A DNA stretch of 64,000 nucleotides from Rhizobiales bacterium 65-79 (GCA_001896885.1 MKRJ01000024.1:1-64000), one strand, 5' to 3'. Shown: positions 28,195 through 38,571, numbered from the stretch's first letter. Notes: a model not told the origin generated them from the letters alone. Numbers and translations are program-made.

Positions 28195-29187
28195 ATGAAC
28201 GCCATTCGCACTGGCATGCTGCTGGCCGTGATGACGGCTCTTTTCATGGGCGTGGGCTACCTGATCGGCGGCCCGGCCGGCACCGTCATCGCCTTCGTGA
28301 TGGCGGCCGGCATGAACCTCTTCAGCTACTGGAACGCCGACAGGCTGGTTTTGTCGATGCACCATGCCGTCGAGATCGACGAGCGCGCCGCCCCGGAATA
28401 TTACGGCGTCGTGCGCGATCTCGCCCGCCGCGCCAATCTGCCGATGCCGAAGGTCTATCTTATCGACAACCCGCAGCCGAACGCCTTCGCCACTGGCCGC
28501 AACCCCCAGAACGCGGCGGTGGCCGCGACGACCGGCCTGTTGCGGCAGTTGAGCCCGCAGGAACTGTCGGGCGTGATGGCGCATGAACTCGCCCATGTCG
28601 AACATCACGACACGCTGACGATGACGATCACGGCGACGCTCGCCGGCGCCATCTCCATGCTCGGCAATTTCGCCTTCTTCTTCGGCGGCTCGCGCAACAA
28701 CAATTCCTTCGGCTTCGTCGGCGTGCTGGTCGCCATGATCGTCGCGCCGCTGGCGGCCATGCTGGTGCAGATGGCGATCAGCCGCACGCGCGAATATTCC
28801 GCCGACCGGCGCGGCGCCGAGATCTGCGGCAATCCGCTCTGGCTCGCCTCGGCGCTGCGCAAGATCTCCGAGGCCGCGGGCCACATCGTCAACCCGGACG
28901 CAGAGCGCAATCCGGCGACCGCGCATCTCTTCATCGTCAATCCGCTCTCCGGCGAGCGGATGGACAATCTCTTCTCGACCCACCCGAGCACCGAGAACAG
29001 GATAGCGGCGCTGGAGGCGATGGTCCGCGACGGCGCGGCGGACGGCGGTGCGTGGAATAGCCCCGCTCCGGCCGAACCCGATATCGCCGCCGGCCCGTGG
29101 GGTCGCGCGCCGGGCAGCGATGCGCACGCGAATCCGTGGCGCAGCAATCCAACCGGGCCGCGCGCGCCGCGGGGCCCCTGGTCGTGA
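28195..29187 (+). CDS. htpX: Membrane zinc metalloprotease HtpX
   Basis: This 330-residue M48 protease of the inner membrane degrades damaged membrane proteins and is usually induced by envelope or heat stress. The zinc motif HELAH is at 130-134 in [12 protein letters not shown]. The third ligand is the glutamate in TREYSADR. There are two N-terminal helices and one hairpin around residues 145-190. The C-terminus is an extended Gly/Pro-rich tail. GGAGCGGAGA precedes the ATG at 28195; a GTG at 28183 is a weaker alternative. The stop overlaps the GTG start of rsmB (GTGA), indicating a coupled pair. Confidence 0.94.
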   Translation: MNAIRTGMLLAVMTALFMGVGYLIGGPAGTVIAFVMAAGMNLFSYWNADRLVLSMHHAVEIDERAAPEYYGVVRDLARRANLPMPKVYLIDNPQPNAFATGRNPQNAAVAATTGLLRQLSPQELSGVMAHELAHVEHHDTLTMTITATLAGAISMLGNFAFFFGGSRNNNSFGFVGVLVAMIVAPLAAMLVQMAISRTREYSADRRGAEICGNPLWLASALRKISEAAGHIVNPDAERNPATAHLFIVNPLSGERMDNLFSTHPSTENRIAALEAMVRDGAADGGAWNSPAPAEPDIAAGPWGRAPGSDAHANPWRSNPTGPRAPRGPWS

Positions 29188-30566
29188 AGACGGGAGCTCG
29201 CTCCCGCAACCGGCCTAGATCGAATGATCCTGGAGAAGACGGGGCCGACCGACCCGGCCTCGCGGCACGCAAAGTGGCCGCCCGGCTTCTTGCGGCCGTC
29301 GTCGACGCACACACTTCCCTCGACGGTTTGACGGACGCCGAACACGGCCATCCGCAATATCGTGCGCTCGATGCCCGCGACCGCTCTCTCGTGCGGGCGA
29401 TCCTCACGACGGCGCTCCGCTTCCGTATCACCATCGGCAGGATGATCGAGCGCCGGCTCGACCGGCCCTTGCCGCCCAATGCGCACGCGCTTTCGCACAT
29501 CCTTCATGTGGCATCGGCCCAGATCCTCTTTCTCGATATTCCCGACAGCGCCGCGGTCGATCTTGCCGTCAGCCACGCCAGGAGCGATCCGCGCACGGCG
29601 CGCTTCGGCAATCTCGTTAACGGCGTCCTGCGTGCCCTGGCGCGTTCGAAGGCCGAGATGCTGCCCGAGACGCTTGCGGCGACCGATGACGCGCCGGACT
29701 GGTTCCGCGAGCGGCTCATGGGAGCCTATGGCGAGGAGCGGACGGCGGCGATCCTTGCGGCCCACCGGACCGAGGCGCCGACCGATTTTACCGTCGGCGC
29801 CGAACCGGAGAAATGGGCGGCGCGGCTGGGCGGCATCGTCTTGCCCACCGGCTCGGTGCGTCTCGAGAGGCTGATCGCGCCCGTGCCGGAGCTGCCCGGC
29901 TATGGCGAGGGCGCCTGGTGGGTGCAGGACGCGGCCGCCGGCCTGCCGGCCCGCCTCCTCGGCGAGGTGGCCGGGATGCGGGTCGCCGACCTCTGCGCCG
30001 CGCCCGGCGGCAAGACCGCGCAACTCGCCACGGCCGGCGCGCACGTCACGGCGGTCGATATTTCGGCGAACCGGCTGAAGCGCCTGGTAGCCAATCTTGC
30101 CCGGCTCGGGCTCGAAGCCGAGATCGTCGCGACCGATATCATGAAATACGAGCCGGCACGGCCTTTCGACGCGATCCTGCTCGACGCGCCCTGCTCCTCG
30201 ACGGGCACGGTGCGCCGCCATCCCGATATTCCCTGGACCAAGACGCCGGACGACATCAAAAAGCTCGCCGAGGTCCAGTGCCGGCTGCTCGGCCGCGCGC
30301 TGCAGCTCGTCCGCCCCGGCGGCCGCATCGTCTTCTCCAATTGCTCCCTCGATCCGGAAGAGGGCGAGGCCCTTGTCGGACGCTTCCTCGCCGAAACACC
30401 AGGCGTCCGGCTGGATCCCATCCTGTCCGGCGAGGCGGCCGGCATCGCTCCGTTCGTCACGGCGCAGGGAGCGCTGAGGACCACCCCAGCCGACCTCGAC
30501 CTCGGGACGCCCGCCCTTTCAGGCATGGACGGCTTCTTTGCCGCCCGTTTTGTCCGGACGGGCTGA
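29184..30566 (+). CDS. rsmB: 16S rRNA (cytosine-967-C5) methyltransferase RsmB
   Basis: This SAM-dependent RNA methyltransferase of 460 residues has a NusB-like N-terminal RNA-binding domain (about 25-160) and a C-terminal Rossmann domain. Motif I is [14 protein letters not shown]. Motif IV has Cys337 in [15 protein letters not shown] and the catalytic Cys387 in [12 protein letters not shown]. It modifies C967 of 16S rRNA during ribosome assembly. I chose the GTG at 29184, which overlaps the htpX stop. An earlier GTG at 29097 lies inside htpX and would add an Arg/Ala-rich extension. It converges on the lysE-type gene with 14 bp between them. Confidence 0.93.
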   Translation: MKTGARSRNRPRSNDPGEDGADRPGLAARKVAARLLAAVVDAHTSLDGLTDAEHGHPQYRALDARDRSLVRAILTTALRFRITIGRMIERRLDRPLPPNAHALSHILHVASAQILFLDIPDSAAVDLAVSHARSDPRTARFGNLVNGVLRALARSKAEMLPETLAATDDAPDWFRERLMGAYGEERTAAILAAHRTEAPTDFTVGAEPEKWAARLGGIVLPTGSVRLERLIAPVPELPGYGEGAWWVQDAAAGLPARLLGEVAGMRVADLCAAPGGKTAQLATAGAHVTAVDISANRLKRLVANLARLGLEAEIVATDIMKYEPARPFDAILLDAPCSSTGTVRRHPDIPWTKTPDDIKKLAEVQCRLLGRALQLVRPGGRIVFSNCSLDPEEGEALVGRFLAETPGVRLDPILSGEAAGIAPFVTAQGALRTTPADLDLGTPALSGMDGFFAARFVRTG

Positions 30567-30580
30567 GTAGCCGCCTTTAT

Positions 30581-31225
30581 TCAGCGTGCATGCGCCGACA
30601 ATATCTTCAGCGCGAAGGCGGAAAAGACGCCGGCGAAGAGATAGTCGGTCAGGCGCGTGACGCGCGGACTCTTCTTCAGGAGCGAGGCGAAGCCGTCCGC
30701 CACCAGCACCATCGGTGTGGTGATGGGCAGCGAAAGCGGGATGAAGAGAAGACCGAGGAAGAGCAATTTGCCGGGCGCATGCGGATCGCCGGCGGAGACG
30801 AATTGCGGCAGGAAGGTCATGAAGAAGAGGATGATCTTCGGATTGAGCAGATTGATGCCGAGGCCGGTCGCCCAGTTGCGCAGGAGCGAACCGGACGGTC
30901 CGCCTTCCATCTTTTCCGGCCTGAAAGCCGAGCCGTGCCGTATGGCGTTGAAGGCGAGCCAGACGAGATAGGCGGCCCCCACGACCTTCAGTGCCAGGAA
31001 AGCCGCGGGCGCGGCGACGATCAGCGCCGAGAGGCCGAGCACCACCAGTGACGTATGGATGACGATGCCGCTCATGGCGCCGGCCATGCAGGCGAGCCCC
31101 GCGGAACGGCCCTGCGACAGGGCGCGGCCGACGAAAAGCGTCATGTCGGGCCCCGGCGTGATCGCGATGATGAACGTCGCGACAGCGAATTGCGCGATCG
31201 TCGAAAAATCGGGAATGAATGGCAT
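30581..31225 (-). CDS. LysE/RhtB family amino-acid exporter
   Basis: This 214-residue inner-membrane protein has about six helices. The N-terminal signature ITPGPDMTLFVGRALSQG and the internal NWATGLGINLLNPKIILFFMTFLPQF are diagnostic of the LysE/RhtB translocators that export amino acids or homoserine lactones. It is divergent from argG across a 150-bp region, which might hint at an arginine or citrulline link, but there is no sequence evidence for substrate. No regulator gene is adjacent. Confidence 0.9.
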   Translation of the reverse strand: MPFIPDFSTIAQFAVATFIIAITPGPDMTLFVGRALSQGRSAGLACMAGAMSGIVIHTSLVVLGLSALIVAAPAAFLALKVVGAAYLVWLAFNAIRHGSAFRPEKMEGGPSGSLLRNWATGLGINLLNPKIILFFMTFLPQFVSAGDPHAPGKLLFLGLLFIPLSLPITTPMVLVADGFASLLKKSPRVTRLTDYLFAGVFSAFALKILSAHAR

Positions 31226-31261
31226 GGCTCACCACGTTTCCGTCATGTGCGTCACACATAG

Positions 31262-31289
31262 AACGGGTGGCCGCCGCTTGCCACCCGTT
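31262..31289 (+). promoter_or_regulatory. Hairpin in the argG leader (possible attenuator)
   Basis: A perfect 10-bp stem (AACGGGTGGC arm) with an 8-nt loop, followed by TCGTGCC, lies 89 bp upstream of the argG ATG. It falls in the region between argG and the divergent lysE-type gene. It could be an attenuator in the argG leader or a leftover terminator. There is no extended U-tract and no leader peptide was recognised. Confidence 0.4.
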
Positions 31290-31378
31290 TCGTGCCTTGC
31301 CCGGATCGGCGTTCCTGCTAAAAGCCAGAATTTCATGCGGAATGCATTTTCCGCGCGTCGCGATTTGCCGGGGTAAAG

Positions 31379-32608
31379 ATGTCCAAGTGGAAAGACGTGA
31401 AGAAGGTGGTGCTCGCCTATTCGGGTGGTCTCGACACCTCGATCATCCTGAAATGGCTGCAGACCGAACTCGGCGCCGAGGTCGTCACCTTCACCGCCGA
31501 CCTTGGCCAGGGCGGCGAACTGGAGCCGGCGCGCAGGAAGGCCGAGATGCTCGGCATCCGGGATATCCGCGTCGTGGACGTGCGAGAGGAGTTCGTGCGC
31601 GACTTCGTCTTTCCGATGTTCCGCGCCAATGCGCTTTACGAGGGCGTCTACCTGCTCGGCACATCGATCGCCCGGCCGCTGATCTCCAAGCATCTTGTCG
31701 AGATCGCCAAGGAGACCGGCGCCGACGCGATTGCCCACGGCGCCACCGGCAAGGGCAATGACCAGGTGCGCTTCGAGCTTTCGGCCTACGCGCTCAATCC
31801 CGACATCAAGGTGATCGCGCCCTGGCGCGACTGGTCCTTCAAGTCGCGCACCGATCTCCTGAATTTCGCCGAACAGCACCAGATCCCGGTGCCGAAGGAC
31901 AAGAAGGGCGAAGCGCCGTTCTCCGTCGACGCCAATCTCCTGCACTCCTCCTCCGAGGGCAAGGTGCTGGAGGATCCGTGGCAGGAGCCGCCCGAATTCG
32001 TCTATCAGCGCACCGTTTCGCCGATGGACGCGCCGGACAAGGTCACCGAGATCAACATCGAATTCAAACGAGGCGACGCGGTCGCGCTGAATGGCAAGGC
32101 GCTATCGCCGGCGAGCCTGCTGGCCGCGCTCAACGACCTCGGCCGCGACAACGGCATCGGCCGCATCGACCTGGTCGAGAACCGCTTCGTCGGCATGAAA
32201 TCGCGCGGCGTCTATGAGACGCCGGGCGGAACGATCCTGATCGCGGCGCATCGCGCCATCGAATCGATCACGCTCGACCGCGGCGCGGCGCATCTCAAGG
32301 ACGAACTGATGCCGCGCTATGCGGAGCTGATCTACAACGGCTTCTGGTTCTCTCCGGAGCGCGAGATGCTGCAGGCGCTGATCGACAAGAGCCAGGAGGA
32401 GGTCGAGGGAACGGTGCGGCTGAAGCTCTACAAGGGCAATGTCATCATCACGGGCCGCCGGTCCCCGAAATCACTCTATTCCGACGCGCTGGTCACCTTC
32501 GAGGACGATCGCGGCGCCTATGACCAGAAGGACGCGGAAGGCTTCATCCGCCTGAACGGACTGAGGCTGAGGACGCTGGCCGCGCGGAACCGCCGCGGAG
32601 ACAAGTAA
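31379..32608 (+). CDS. argG: Argininosuccinate synthase
   Basis: This enzyme joins citrulline and aspartate with ATP to form argininosuccinate, the penultimate step of arginine synthesis. It has 409 residues, the normal length. The N-terminal ATP pyrophosphatase loop is AYSGGLDTS (13-21). GTSIARPLI and [15 protein letters not shown] are the citrulline/aspartate-binding signatures. GGGG is found 6-9 bp before the ATG. The hydrolase-like gene downstream starts after only 7 bp, so it may be expressed from the same transcript. No feature suggests inactivation. Confidence 0.97.
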   Translation: MSKWKDVKKVVLAYSGGLDTSIILKWLQTELGAEVVTFTADLGQGGELEPARRKAEMLGIRDIRVVDVREEFVRDFVFPMFRANALYEGVYLLGTSIARPLISKHLVEIAKETGADAIAHGATGKGNDQVRFELSAYALNPDIKVIAPWRDWSFKSRTDLLNFAEQHQIPVPKDKKGEAPFSVDANLLHSSSEGKVLEDPWQEPPEFVYQRTVSPMDAPDKVTEINIEFKRGDAVALNGKALSPASLLAALNDLGRDNGIGRIDLVENRFVGMKSRGVYETPGGTILIAAHRAIESITLDRGAAHLKDELMPRYAELIYNGFWFSPEREMLQALIDKSQEEVEGTVRLKLYKGNVIITGRRSPKSLYSDALVTFEDDRGAYDQKDAEGFIRLNGLRLRTLAARNRRGDK

Positions 32609-32615
32609 AGAGCGA

Positions 32616-33776
32616 ATGACGGTCGCGCGCCGCCTCGCACTGGTCTTTCCCGGCTTCGAGCCGATCCCGGTCGAGGCGCACTGCGCCCGTTTCATCCGCG
32701 AGGCCAAGAAGAACGCGCCGGTCTTCGACATGGAGATCGCCGCGAGCGAACCCGTCTTCGACAGGGAGACGGTGAGCACCGGCGACTTCACGATCAACGC
32801 GTCGGGCGCCGGCTGGCGCACCGATACCGAGATCGTGCTCTATGGCCTCGGCGACCTCAACGACATCTACGCCGAACGGGGAGCCATCCTGCGGGTGATA
32901 TCGGGCCTTGCCGCGCTTGCCGATTTCGTCGCGACCGGCACCTTCTTCCGCTTCGTCCGGACAAGCTGGCGCTACGGCCTGTTCTTTCTCTATCCGGTAG
33001 CGCTCTTTCTTGCCGCGGTGCTGATCGGGATCGCGGTCGCGCGCTGGCTGCCGGGGGGCTGGGAATTCCGCTGGGTTGCGGGTCTGGTCGCCTTCGCGCT
33101 GGCCCTGTGGCTGGCCTCGGCGAAGATGCATTTTCTTCTCATGATGGACGACTGGGCCTGCGCCCGCGACATGGCGCGCGGCGGCCGCACCGAGATCGTC
33201 GAGCGCATCGATCAGGTCGCCGCCGACATCGACCGGCGGATCGCCTCCGCCGATGTCGACGAGGTTCTTTTCGCGGCGCACAGCTTCGGCGCCATCACCG
33301 CGGTGCTGGGCCTGGAGCGGGTTCTGGGTCGCATGCGGAAACTGCCGGAAAGCGGCCTGCTGACAACCGGCTCGAGCCTGTTGAAGGTAGCCCTCCACCC
33401 GGCAGCCCGGAAACTCCGCAAGGCTGTGGAGGCGGTCGTGACGAGCCCGGTCGATTGGATCGACGTGCAGTCGCTGACCGATCCGATCAATTTTTACGGC
33501 AGCGATCCCCGCAAGGCCCTCGGCATCGTCGCGGGAACAGGTCCCCACATCATGCGCGTGCGGTTCCGCAACCAGCTGACCGACAGGAGCTACCGCGCCA
33601 TCAAGCGCAATTTCTTCCGCGTGCATCGCCAGTTCGTCTATGCCTCGGAAAAGCGCACGCATTATTCCTTCCACGCCATCCTGTGCGGTCCGCAGCGCCT
33701 TTCCGAGATCGCCGCCGCCGGCGGGCTTGCGGCGCGCTGGCCGGCCTCGGGGGTCACCGAGGCACGGCAGCCGTGA
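32616..33776 (+). CDS. Membrane protein with a serine-hydrolase-like nucleophile motif
   Basis: This 386-residue protein of uncertain function begins ARRLALVFPGFEPIPVEAHCARF, an oxyanion-type loop as in alpha/beta hydrolases. Two strongly hydrophobic segments follow at about 125-175. Later the sequence VDEVLFAAHSFGAITAVLG places Ser223 in a nucleophile elbow (AHSFG in place of GxSxG). This suggests a membrane-inserted lipase or esterase. It starts 7 bp after argG and its stop is overlapped by the GTG of the ICMT-like gene (GTGA). The catalytic acid and histidine were not assigned. Confidence 0.7.
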   Translation: MTVARRLALVFPGFEPIPVEAHCARFIREAKKNAPVFDMEIAASEPVFDRETVSTGDFTINASGAGWRTDTEIVLYGLGDLNDIYAERGAILRVISGLAALADFVATGTFFRFVRTSWRYGLFFLYPVALFLAAVLIGIAVARWLPGGWEFRWVAGLVAFALALWLASAKMHFLLMMDDWACARDMARGGRTEIVERIDQVAADIDRRIASADVDEVLFAAHSFGAITAVLGLERVLGRMRKLPESGLLTTGSSLLKVALHPAARKLRKAVEAVVTSPVDWIDVQSLTDPINFYGSDPRKALGIVAGTGPHIMRVRFRNQLTDRSYRAIKRNFFRVHRQFVYASEKRTHYSFHAILCGPQRLSEIAAAGGLAARWPASGVTEARQP

Positions 33777-34360
33777 GCCTCGTCGTTGCCGGCAAGGCGC
33801 TGTGGGTGCTTCTGGTGGTGGGCTGGTACGTGCTCCGCGTCCCCTTCCAGCGGCGCTCGAAACGCACCAGGATCAGCCGCGACGCCAAGGATATGACCGA
33901 GCGGCTGCGCCTGACCGTCTCGACGATCGGGCTGGGCGTCGTTCCCTTCGTCTATGTGGCGACAGGCTGGCCGCATGGGGCCTCCTACGGGCCGGAACCG
34001 ATCTTCTTTCTCCTCGGCATCCTGGCCGCAATCGGCTCGATCGTCCTCTTTCGCCTCACCCACAAGGCGCTCGGAAAAATGTGGTCGGTCTCGCTGCAGC
34101 TGAGGGAAGGCCATAGGCTGGTCACAAGCGGAATCTACGGGACCCTGCGCCATCCCATGTATTCGGCCTTCTGGCTTATGGCGCTGGCGCAGGCGTTGCT
34201 GTTGCCGAACTGGGTGGCCGGGCCGGCCGGCCTTGTCGGTTTCGGCCTGCTCTTCGCCTTGCGAATCGGGCCGGAGGAGAAGATGATGGAAGAGGCGTTC
34301 GGCGAGGAATACAGGGCCTACCGCAGCCGTACGTGGCGGATCATCCCGTACATCTATTGA
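33773..34360 (+). CDS. ICMT-like membrane methyltransferase
   Basis: This 195-residue protein has about four hydrophobic helices. The C-terminal part LVTSGIYGTLRHPMYSAFWLM and EEYRAYRSRTWRIIPYIY is the SAM-binding signature of the isoprenylcysteine carboxyl methyltransferase/phospholipid methyltransferase superfamily. The RHPMYS and EExY elements are typical. Bacteria have no prenylated CaaX proteins, so the substrate is probably a lipid or small molecule. I chose the GTG at 33773 because it overlaps the stop of the preceding hydrolase-like gene, which points to a functional pair. An open frame upstream of it is only the shadow of that gene. Confidence 0.85.
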   Translation: MSLVVAGKALWVLLVVGWYVLRVPFQRRSKRTRISRDAKDMTERLRLTVSTIGLGVVPFVYVATGWPHGASYGPEPIFFLLGILAAIGSIVLFRLTHKALGKMWSVSLQLREGHRLVTSGIYGTLRHPMYSAFWLMALAQALLLPNWVAGPAGLVGFGLLFALRIGPEEKMMEEAFGEEYRAYRSRTWRIIPYIY

Positions 34361-34414
34361 CGATTGCAGCGATCTTCGGTTGATAGGCGCCGCTGATTTT
34401 TCGCGAGGTCGGAC

Positions 34415-35092
34415 GTGTTTCGTATTTCGAGGTTCATTTTCGCGACACTTGCCGCGGCTTCCCTTTCCGCCTGCCAATCCGTGGCGTCGGTCGACAGCGC
34501 CGCCGATCCCGCCGTCGATGCTTCCGCTAAGACGGCGAGCACGATACCGGTCGAATTTCCCCAGCTTACCTGCGCCAAATACGGCAAGCCGCTCGGCGGC
34601 GATGCGCCGCTGACGGCGAGCCGGGTGCGCAAGGGCGATCCCTATTACATCGAGTTCCGTTACCGGAAATCCTACGCAATCATCTCCGGGCACATGTACG
34701 ACGTCTTCGGGCGGCTCGACCCGAACGGAAAGGTGCTGACGCGCCAGTATATCGGCCTGTTCCCGTCGGGCAGCATCCTCGGCCTCTACGGCGGGGCCAT
34801 CATACCCGTGCCTGGCGAATTGTTGCCGAGCAGCCGCGATTGCGACTACGCGCCTGGCGCGGCCTATCGCGTGTCGCTGACGGCGGACCAATACCAGCGC
34901 CTCCTGGCCAAGGTGCGCGAGGCACTCGCCCATCCGCCGCTCTGGCATATGGAAGCCTACAACTGCAATCACTTCGCCGCCGGTCTCGGCACCGTCGCCG
35001 GGCTGAAGCCGCCGGAGGAAAGCCTGCTGCCTTCCTTCGCCTATATCCACGCCTTCATAAGGGCGAATGGCGACAAGGAAGTCTCGGGCTGA
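34415..35092 (+). CDS. Lipoprotein with a PPPDE/LRAT-like NCNHF motif
   Basis: This 225-residue predicted lipoprotein has a lipobox ending at Cys20 (ASLSAC). The mature part has a histidine in ISGHMYDVFGR (His93) and, about 90 residues later, AYNCNHFAAGL with Cys184. A histidine followed far downstream by NCxxF is the catalytic arrangement of permuted papain-like folds (PPPDE/DeSI, LRAT, some NlpC/P60), so the protein may be a cysteine hydrolase or acyltransferase at the outer membrane. Overall family membership was not recognised. The GTG start has GAGG upstream. It follows the ICMT-like gene by 54 bp and converges on purH. Confidence 0.68.
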   Translation: MFRISRFIFATLAAASLSACQSVASVDSAADPAVDASAKTASTIPVEFPQLTCAKYGKPLGGDAPLTASRVRKGDPYYIEFRYRKSYAIISGHMYDVFGRLDPNGKVLTRQYIGLFPSGSILGLYGGAIIPVPGELLPSSRDCDYAPGAAYRVSLTADQYQRLLAKVREALAHPPLWHMEAYNCNHFAAGLGTVAGLKPPEESLLPSFAYIHAFIRANGDKEVSG

Positions 35093-35126
35093 GGCTTCGA
35101 GGGTTCTTCCTTCGAACGCGCCCGTT

Positions 35127-35141
35127 GGCCGCTTCGCGGCC
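35127..35141. terminator. Short hairpin between the convergent lipoprotein gene and purH
   Basis: A perfect 6-bp GGCCGC stem with a TTC loop lies in the 59-bp gap between two converging genes. Its position fits a bidirectional terminator. It lacks a U-tract in either direction, so it is only suggestive. Confidence 0.4.
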
Positions 35142-35151
35142 CGGCACGGCC

Positions 35152-36768
35152 CTAATGCCGGAAATGCCGCATGCCGGTGAGCACCATGGCCAGCCCGCGC
35201 TCGTCGGCGGCGGCGATGACCTCGTCGTCGCGCATGGAGCCGCCCGGCTGGATGACCGCCGTGGCGCCCGCTTCCGCCGCCGCGAGCAAACCGTCGGCGA
35301 AGGGGAAAAAGGCGTCGGAGGCGACCACGCTGCCCTTCGTCCGGGGCCCGCTCCAGCCGGCGGTGTTCGCTGCGTCGAGAGCCTTGGCCGCCGCGATCTT
35401 CGATGAATCGACACGGCTCATCTGGCCGGCCCCGATGCCGACCGTGGTGCGGTCCTTGGCATAGACGATGGCGTTCGACTTGACGTGCTTGGCGACGCGG
35501 AAGGCGAATTTCAGGTCGGCCATCTCCGCTTCCGTCGGTGCACGCCGTGTGACGATCTTCAGCTCGAGATCGTCGATATTGCCGCTGTCGCGTGATTGAA
35601 CAAGCAGCCCGCCGGCGACCGTCTTCGCCGTCATGCCGGGCGCGCGTGGGTCGGGCAGGCCGCCGGCGAGGAGCAGGCGCAGATTCTTCTTCGACGCCAC
35701 GATCGCCCGCGCCTCTTCGGTGGCATCCGGCGCGATGATGACCTCGGTGAAGAGCTTGACGATCTCGACGGCGGCTTCCGCGTCGAGCCGGCGGTTGAGC
35801 GCCACGATGCCGCCGAAGGCCGACACCGGATCGCAGGAAAGCGCGTTCAGGTAGGCCTCGACCAGGCTGCCGGCCTCGGCGACGCCACATGGGTTGGCGT
35901 GCTTGATGATGGCGACAGTCGCGCTCTTCTCCGGATCGAACTCGGCGACCAGTTCGAACGCAGCGTCGGTATCGTTGATATTGTTGTAGGAGAGCTGCTT
36001 GCCCTGCAGTTGGCGCGCCGTCGCGACGCCCGGCCGCTTCTCCCCCGTCACGTAGAAACCGGCATGCTGGTGCGGGTTCTCGCCGTAGCGCATGACGGTC
36101 TCCAGACGTCCGCCGAAAGTGCGCCAGGCCGGATGCTCTATCGCGAGCGTCTCGGCGAACCAGTTGGATATGGCGGCATCGTAGGCGGCGGTGCGGGCGA
36201 AGGCCTTGGCCGCCAGCCGCTGGCGGAATTCGTAGGACAGGCTGCCGGCATTCAGTTCCAGCGCGTTCAGCACCGCCTCGTAGTCCGCCGGATCGGTGAC
36301 GACGGCGACATAGGCGTGGTTCTTGGCGGCGGCGCGGACCATGGCCGGCCCGCCAATATCGATGTTCTCGACCACCGAGGGGTAGTCTGCACCCGACCAG
36401 CGCACCTCCTCGAAGGGATAGAGGTTGATTACGACGAGGTCGATCGGCGGGATGCCGTGCGCGTCCATCGCCGCTCTGTGATCCGGATCGTCGCGGACCC
36501 CGAGGAGACCGCCATGGACAGTGGGATGCAGCGTCTTGACGCGCCCGTCCATGATCTCGGGAAAGCCGGTGAGGTCGGAGACGTCCCGCACCGCGATGCC
36601 GGCATCGGCGATCGATTTTGCCGTGCCGCCGGTCGAGATGAGTTCGACGCCCAGATGGGCGAGCTTGCAGGCGAAATCGGCAAGTCCCCTCTTGTCGGAA
36701 ACGGAAAGGAGGGCCCGGCTGACGGGCACCAGATCGGGCGCCGGGATATTCTTCGAGGCAACGGCCAT
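35152..36768 (-). CDS. purH: Bifunctional AICAR transformylase/IMP cyclohydrolase
   Basis: This enzyme catalyses the last two steps of purine synthesis: formylation of AICAR with 10-formyl-THF and closure to IMP. It has 538 residues, as expected. The N-terminal MGS-like cyclohydrolase domain contains [15 protein letters not shown] and [15 protein letters not shown]. The C-terminal transformylase domain holds [18 protein letters not shown], the AICARFT active-site region. The heparinase gene follows on the same strand, 87 bp upstream in coordinates. The protein ends [14 protein letters not shown], the usual PurH terminus. Confidence 0.97.
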   Translation of the reverse strand: MAVASKNIPAPDLVPVSRALLSVSDKRGLADFACKLAHLGVELISTGGTAKSIADAGIAVRDVSDLTGFPEIMDGRVKTLHPTVHGGLLGVRDDPDHRAAMDAHGIPPIDLVVINLYPFEEVRWSGADYPSVVENIDIGGPAMVRAAAKNHAYVAVVTDPADYEAVLNALELNAGSLSYEFRQRLAAKAFARTAAYDAAISNWFAETLAIEHPAWRTFGGRLETVMRYGENPHQHAGFYVTGEKRPGVATARQLQGKQLSYNNINDTDAAFELVAEFDPEKSATVAIIKHANPCGVAEAGSLVEAYLNALSCDPVSAFGGIVALNRRLDAEAAVEIVKLFTEVIIAPDATEEARAIVASKKNLRLLLAGGLPDPRAPGMTAKTVAGGLLVQSRDSGNIDDLELKIVTRRAPTEAEMADLKFAFRVAKHVKSNAIVYAKDRTTVGIGAGQMSRVDSSKIAAAKALDAANTAGWSGPRTKGSVVASDAFFPFADGLLAAAEAGATAVIQPGGSMRDDEVIAAADERGLAMVLTGMRHFRH

Positions 36769-36855
36769 GGCGGCGGCTTCTCCTTGGCGGGGACAGGGCG
36801 CAGTATCACGATGCGTCGCCGAATCAAACCGGCGGCACGTCGGCCGCCGCCGGTG

Positions 36856-38571
36856 TCAGACGGGGGCTGCCTGACGCGTCCGCATCAGCGTCCAGGCAAT
36901 CTCGGGCGCTTCCGAGGCTCGGAAATTCAGCACGATCTGATGGCTGCGCTGCGGCCCGGCGAGGCCGGCGAAGAAGATCGACTCCTCGACACTAGGCTCG
37001 ACGTCGTCGCAGGAGAATGTCCATTCGCCGCCGCGCGGCGATTCCGCCACGAGGCGGCCGGCATCGTCGCCGGCAAGCCGCACATCCGGGTGCAGGTGGA
37101 AGCGGAGCGCGACGAGATCGCGCGTCCGGCCGGACGCCGATCGGCCTCCGGAGGTGAAGAAACGGTCTACGCCGTCGAGCCTGGCCCCGTCCCGGGAAAG
37201 CACCAGCTGGCGCTCATGGATGATTCCGAAGCGGGAAACGTAACCGTCATGGCGGGCGACGAAGCCCTGCATCCCGCCTTGCTCGATGCGCTCGCATTCG
37301 ACCCGGCGCGGCCCTTCGACCATCGCCGTTCCGGCGATGCGTTCGAGGCGCGGCGACAGGTTGAACCGGCAGGAGGAGGCATCATTGACGGTCGCGGTGG
37401 AATGGGCCGCCGTGGCCCGCGACAGCGGTCGGAAATCGCGTGTGCCGAAGGAATCGACGCCGGCATTGACGATGATCAGTTGCCGCCCAGACGACAGCTC
37501 GAAGGAGAGGCAGCCGGCCTGCGCGTTGCGCGAGACCTCCGGCGGCGGCGGCGGGCCGGTGTCCGCGATGACGGTGGTACCGCCTGCCACCATGCGTTCA
37601 TAGCCCGAATGCGGCGCGTGCATGAGCGGCGCGCCGATCGTGTCGTCGTGCCGCAGCACGGAGGCGATGCGGTTGTGGATGGTGACGCCCACGCCGTTGA
37701 AATGCGCCAGCGTTCCGTCCTGGTGCCGAAAGAATCGCAGCGCCGGCAGCATGCGGTCGATGGCGCCCATAAGCGCCGGCGGCAGCGCCTCCGCCTGGTT
37801 GGCGAAGGTCTGGCGGAGCGGCAATAGATCGGCAAGCAGCTCCAGGATCGCAGCCGGGTTGCGCGAGATATGGCCGCCGTCTGGCAGGATCTGCCGTTCG
37901 AGTTCGTCGGAGAGGTTGCGCACGGCGTTGCGCAGGGCCGAGGCCGGCGCCGGCAGGGAGAGTGCGGCGAAGGCGAGCGCGATGCGTGCGCGCAGCCTCT
38001 CCTCGCCGTCGGTCATTTCCGGTGCCATCGACCGCAGGTAGCGTATCTGCACGGCGAGCAGCTTCAGGAAGGAACGGTAGAATGGATATTCCGCGCCTTG
38101 CAGGACGATGGCCGAATGCTGCAGCCAGGCGATGACGCGGCGCGAGGTGACGGCCGGATCCCATGCGGGGCCGGAGATGCGTCTGCCATGGGCGGCAATC
38201 CATTCCGAGACGAGCGCGCGCGCATTCGCCGCCGCGAGATCGGTGCCGGCCTCCCGCATATGGCGCAGCCAGCGGAAGCCGTGCAGATCCTCCAGCCAGG
38301 CCGAATTGCCGACTTCCAGATGGAAGGGCGATTGGCCGCTTGCCTCGACCACATGGCCGGCGAAGGGGAACCGGCCGCGATAGATGTCGGCGGCGGTCTG
38401 GGGATCGGCGAGCCTCAGGTCGGGCGGCGCGACGAGGATGCGTTCCGGGGTGCGTCCGGCATAGCGCCAGCGATAGGCCGGCCCGGCGCGCAGGCGCCGG
38501 CGGGCGCGCCGCCATAGCGCCTGCCCCACAAGCGCCCACAGGCGCGGGGCATACCCCCTCGCTTCCGTCAA
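36856..38571 (-). CDS. Heparinase II/III family protein
   Basis: This 571-residue protein has an (alpha/alpha) toroid N-terminal region, around SGPAWDPAVTSRRVIAWLQ and ILPDGGHISRNPAAILELL. A beta-sheet C-terminal domain includes APHSGYERMVAGGTTVIAD and FELSSGRQLIIVNAG. These match the heparinase II/III-like family, some of whose members lyse uronic-acid polysaccharides. In Hyphomicrobiales the gene is conserved near purH and its substrate is not known; cell-envelope or cyclic glycan processing is a guess. No signal peptide is evident, so a cytoplasmic role is possible. The start used is the ATG at 38571. Confidence 0.88.
   Translation of the reverse strand: MTEARGYAPRLWALVGQALWRRARRRLRAGPAYRWRYAGRTPERILVAPPDLRLADPQTAADIYRGRFPFAGHVVEASGQSPFHLEVGNSAWLEDLHGFRWLRHMREAGTDLAAANARALVSEWIAAHGRRISGPAWDPAVTSRRVIAWLQHSAIVLQGAEYPFYRSFLKLLAVQIRYLRSMAPEMTDGEERLRARIALAFAALSLPAPASALRNAVRNLSDELERQILPDGGHISRNPAAILELLADLLPLRQTFANQAEALPPALMGAIDRMLPALRFFRHQDGTLAHFNGVGVTIHNRIASVLRHDDTIGAPLMHAPHSGYERMVAGGTTVIADTGPPPPPEVSRNAQAGCLSFELSSGRQLIIVNAGVDSFGTRDFRPLSRATAAHSTATVNDASSCRFNLSPRLERIAGTAMVEGPRRVECERIEQGGMQGFVARHDGYVSRFGIIHERQLVLSRDGARLDGVDRFFTSGGRSASGRTRDLVALRFHLHPDVRLAGDDAGRLVAESPRGGEWTFSCDDVEPSVEESIFFAGLAGPQRSHQIVLNFRASEAPEIAWTLMRTRQAAPV

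Noticed and set aside
33662-37827. Two long frames (about 742 codons, minus 33662-35890; and 743 codons, plus 35596-37827) running through purH and heparinase
   Set aside because: They cross several well supported genes in other frames and have low-complexity translations.
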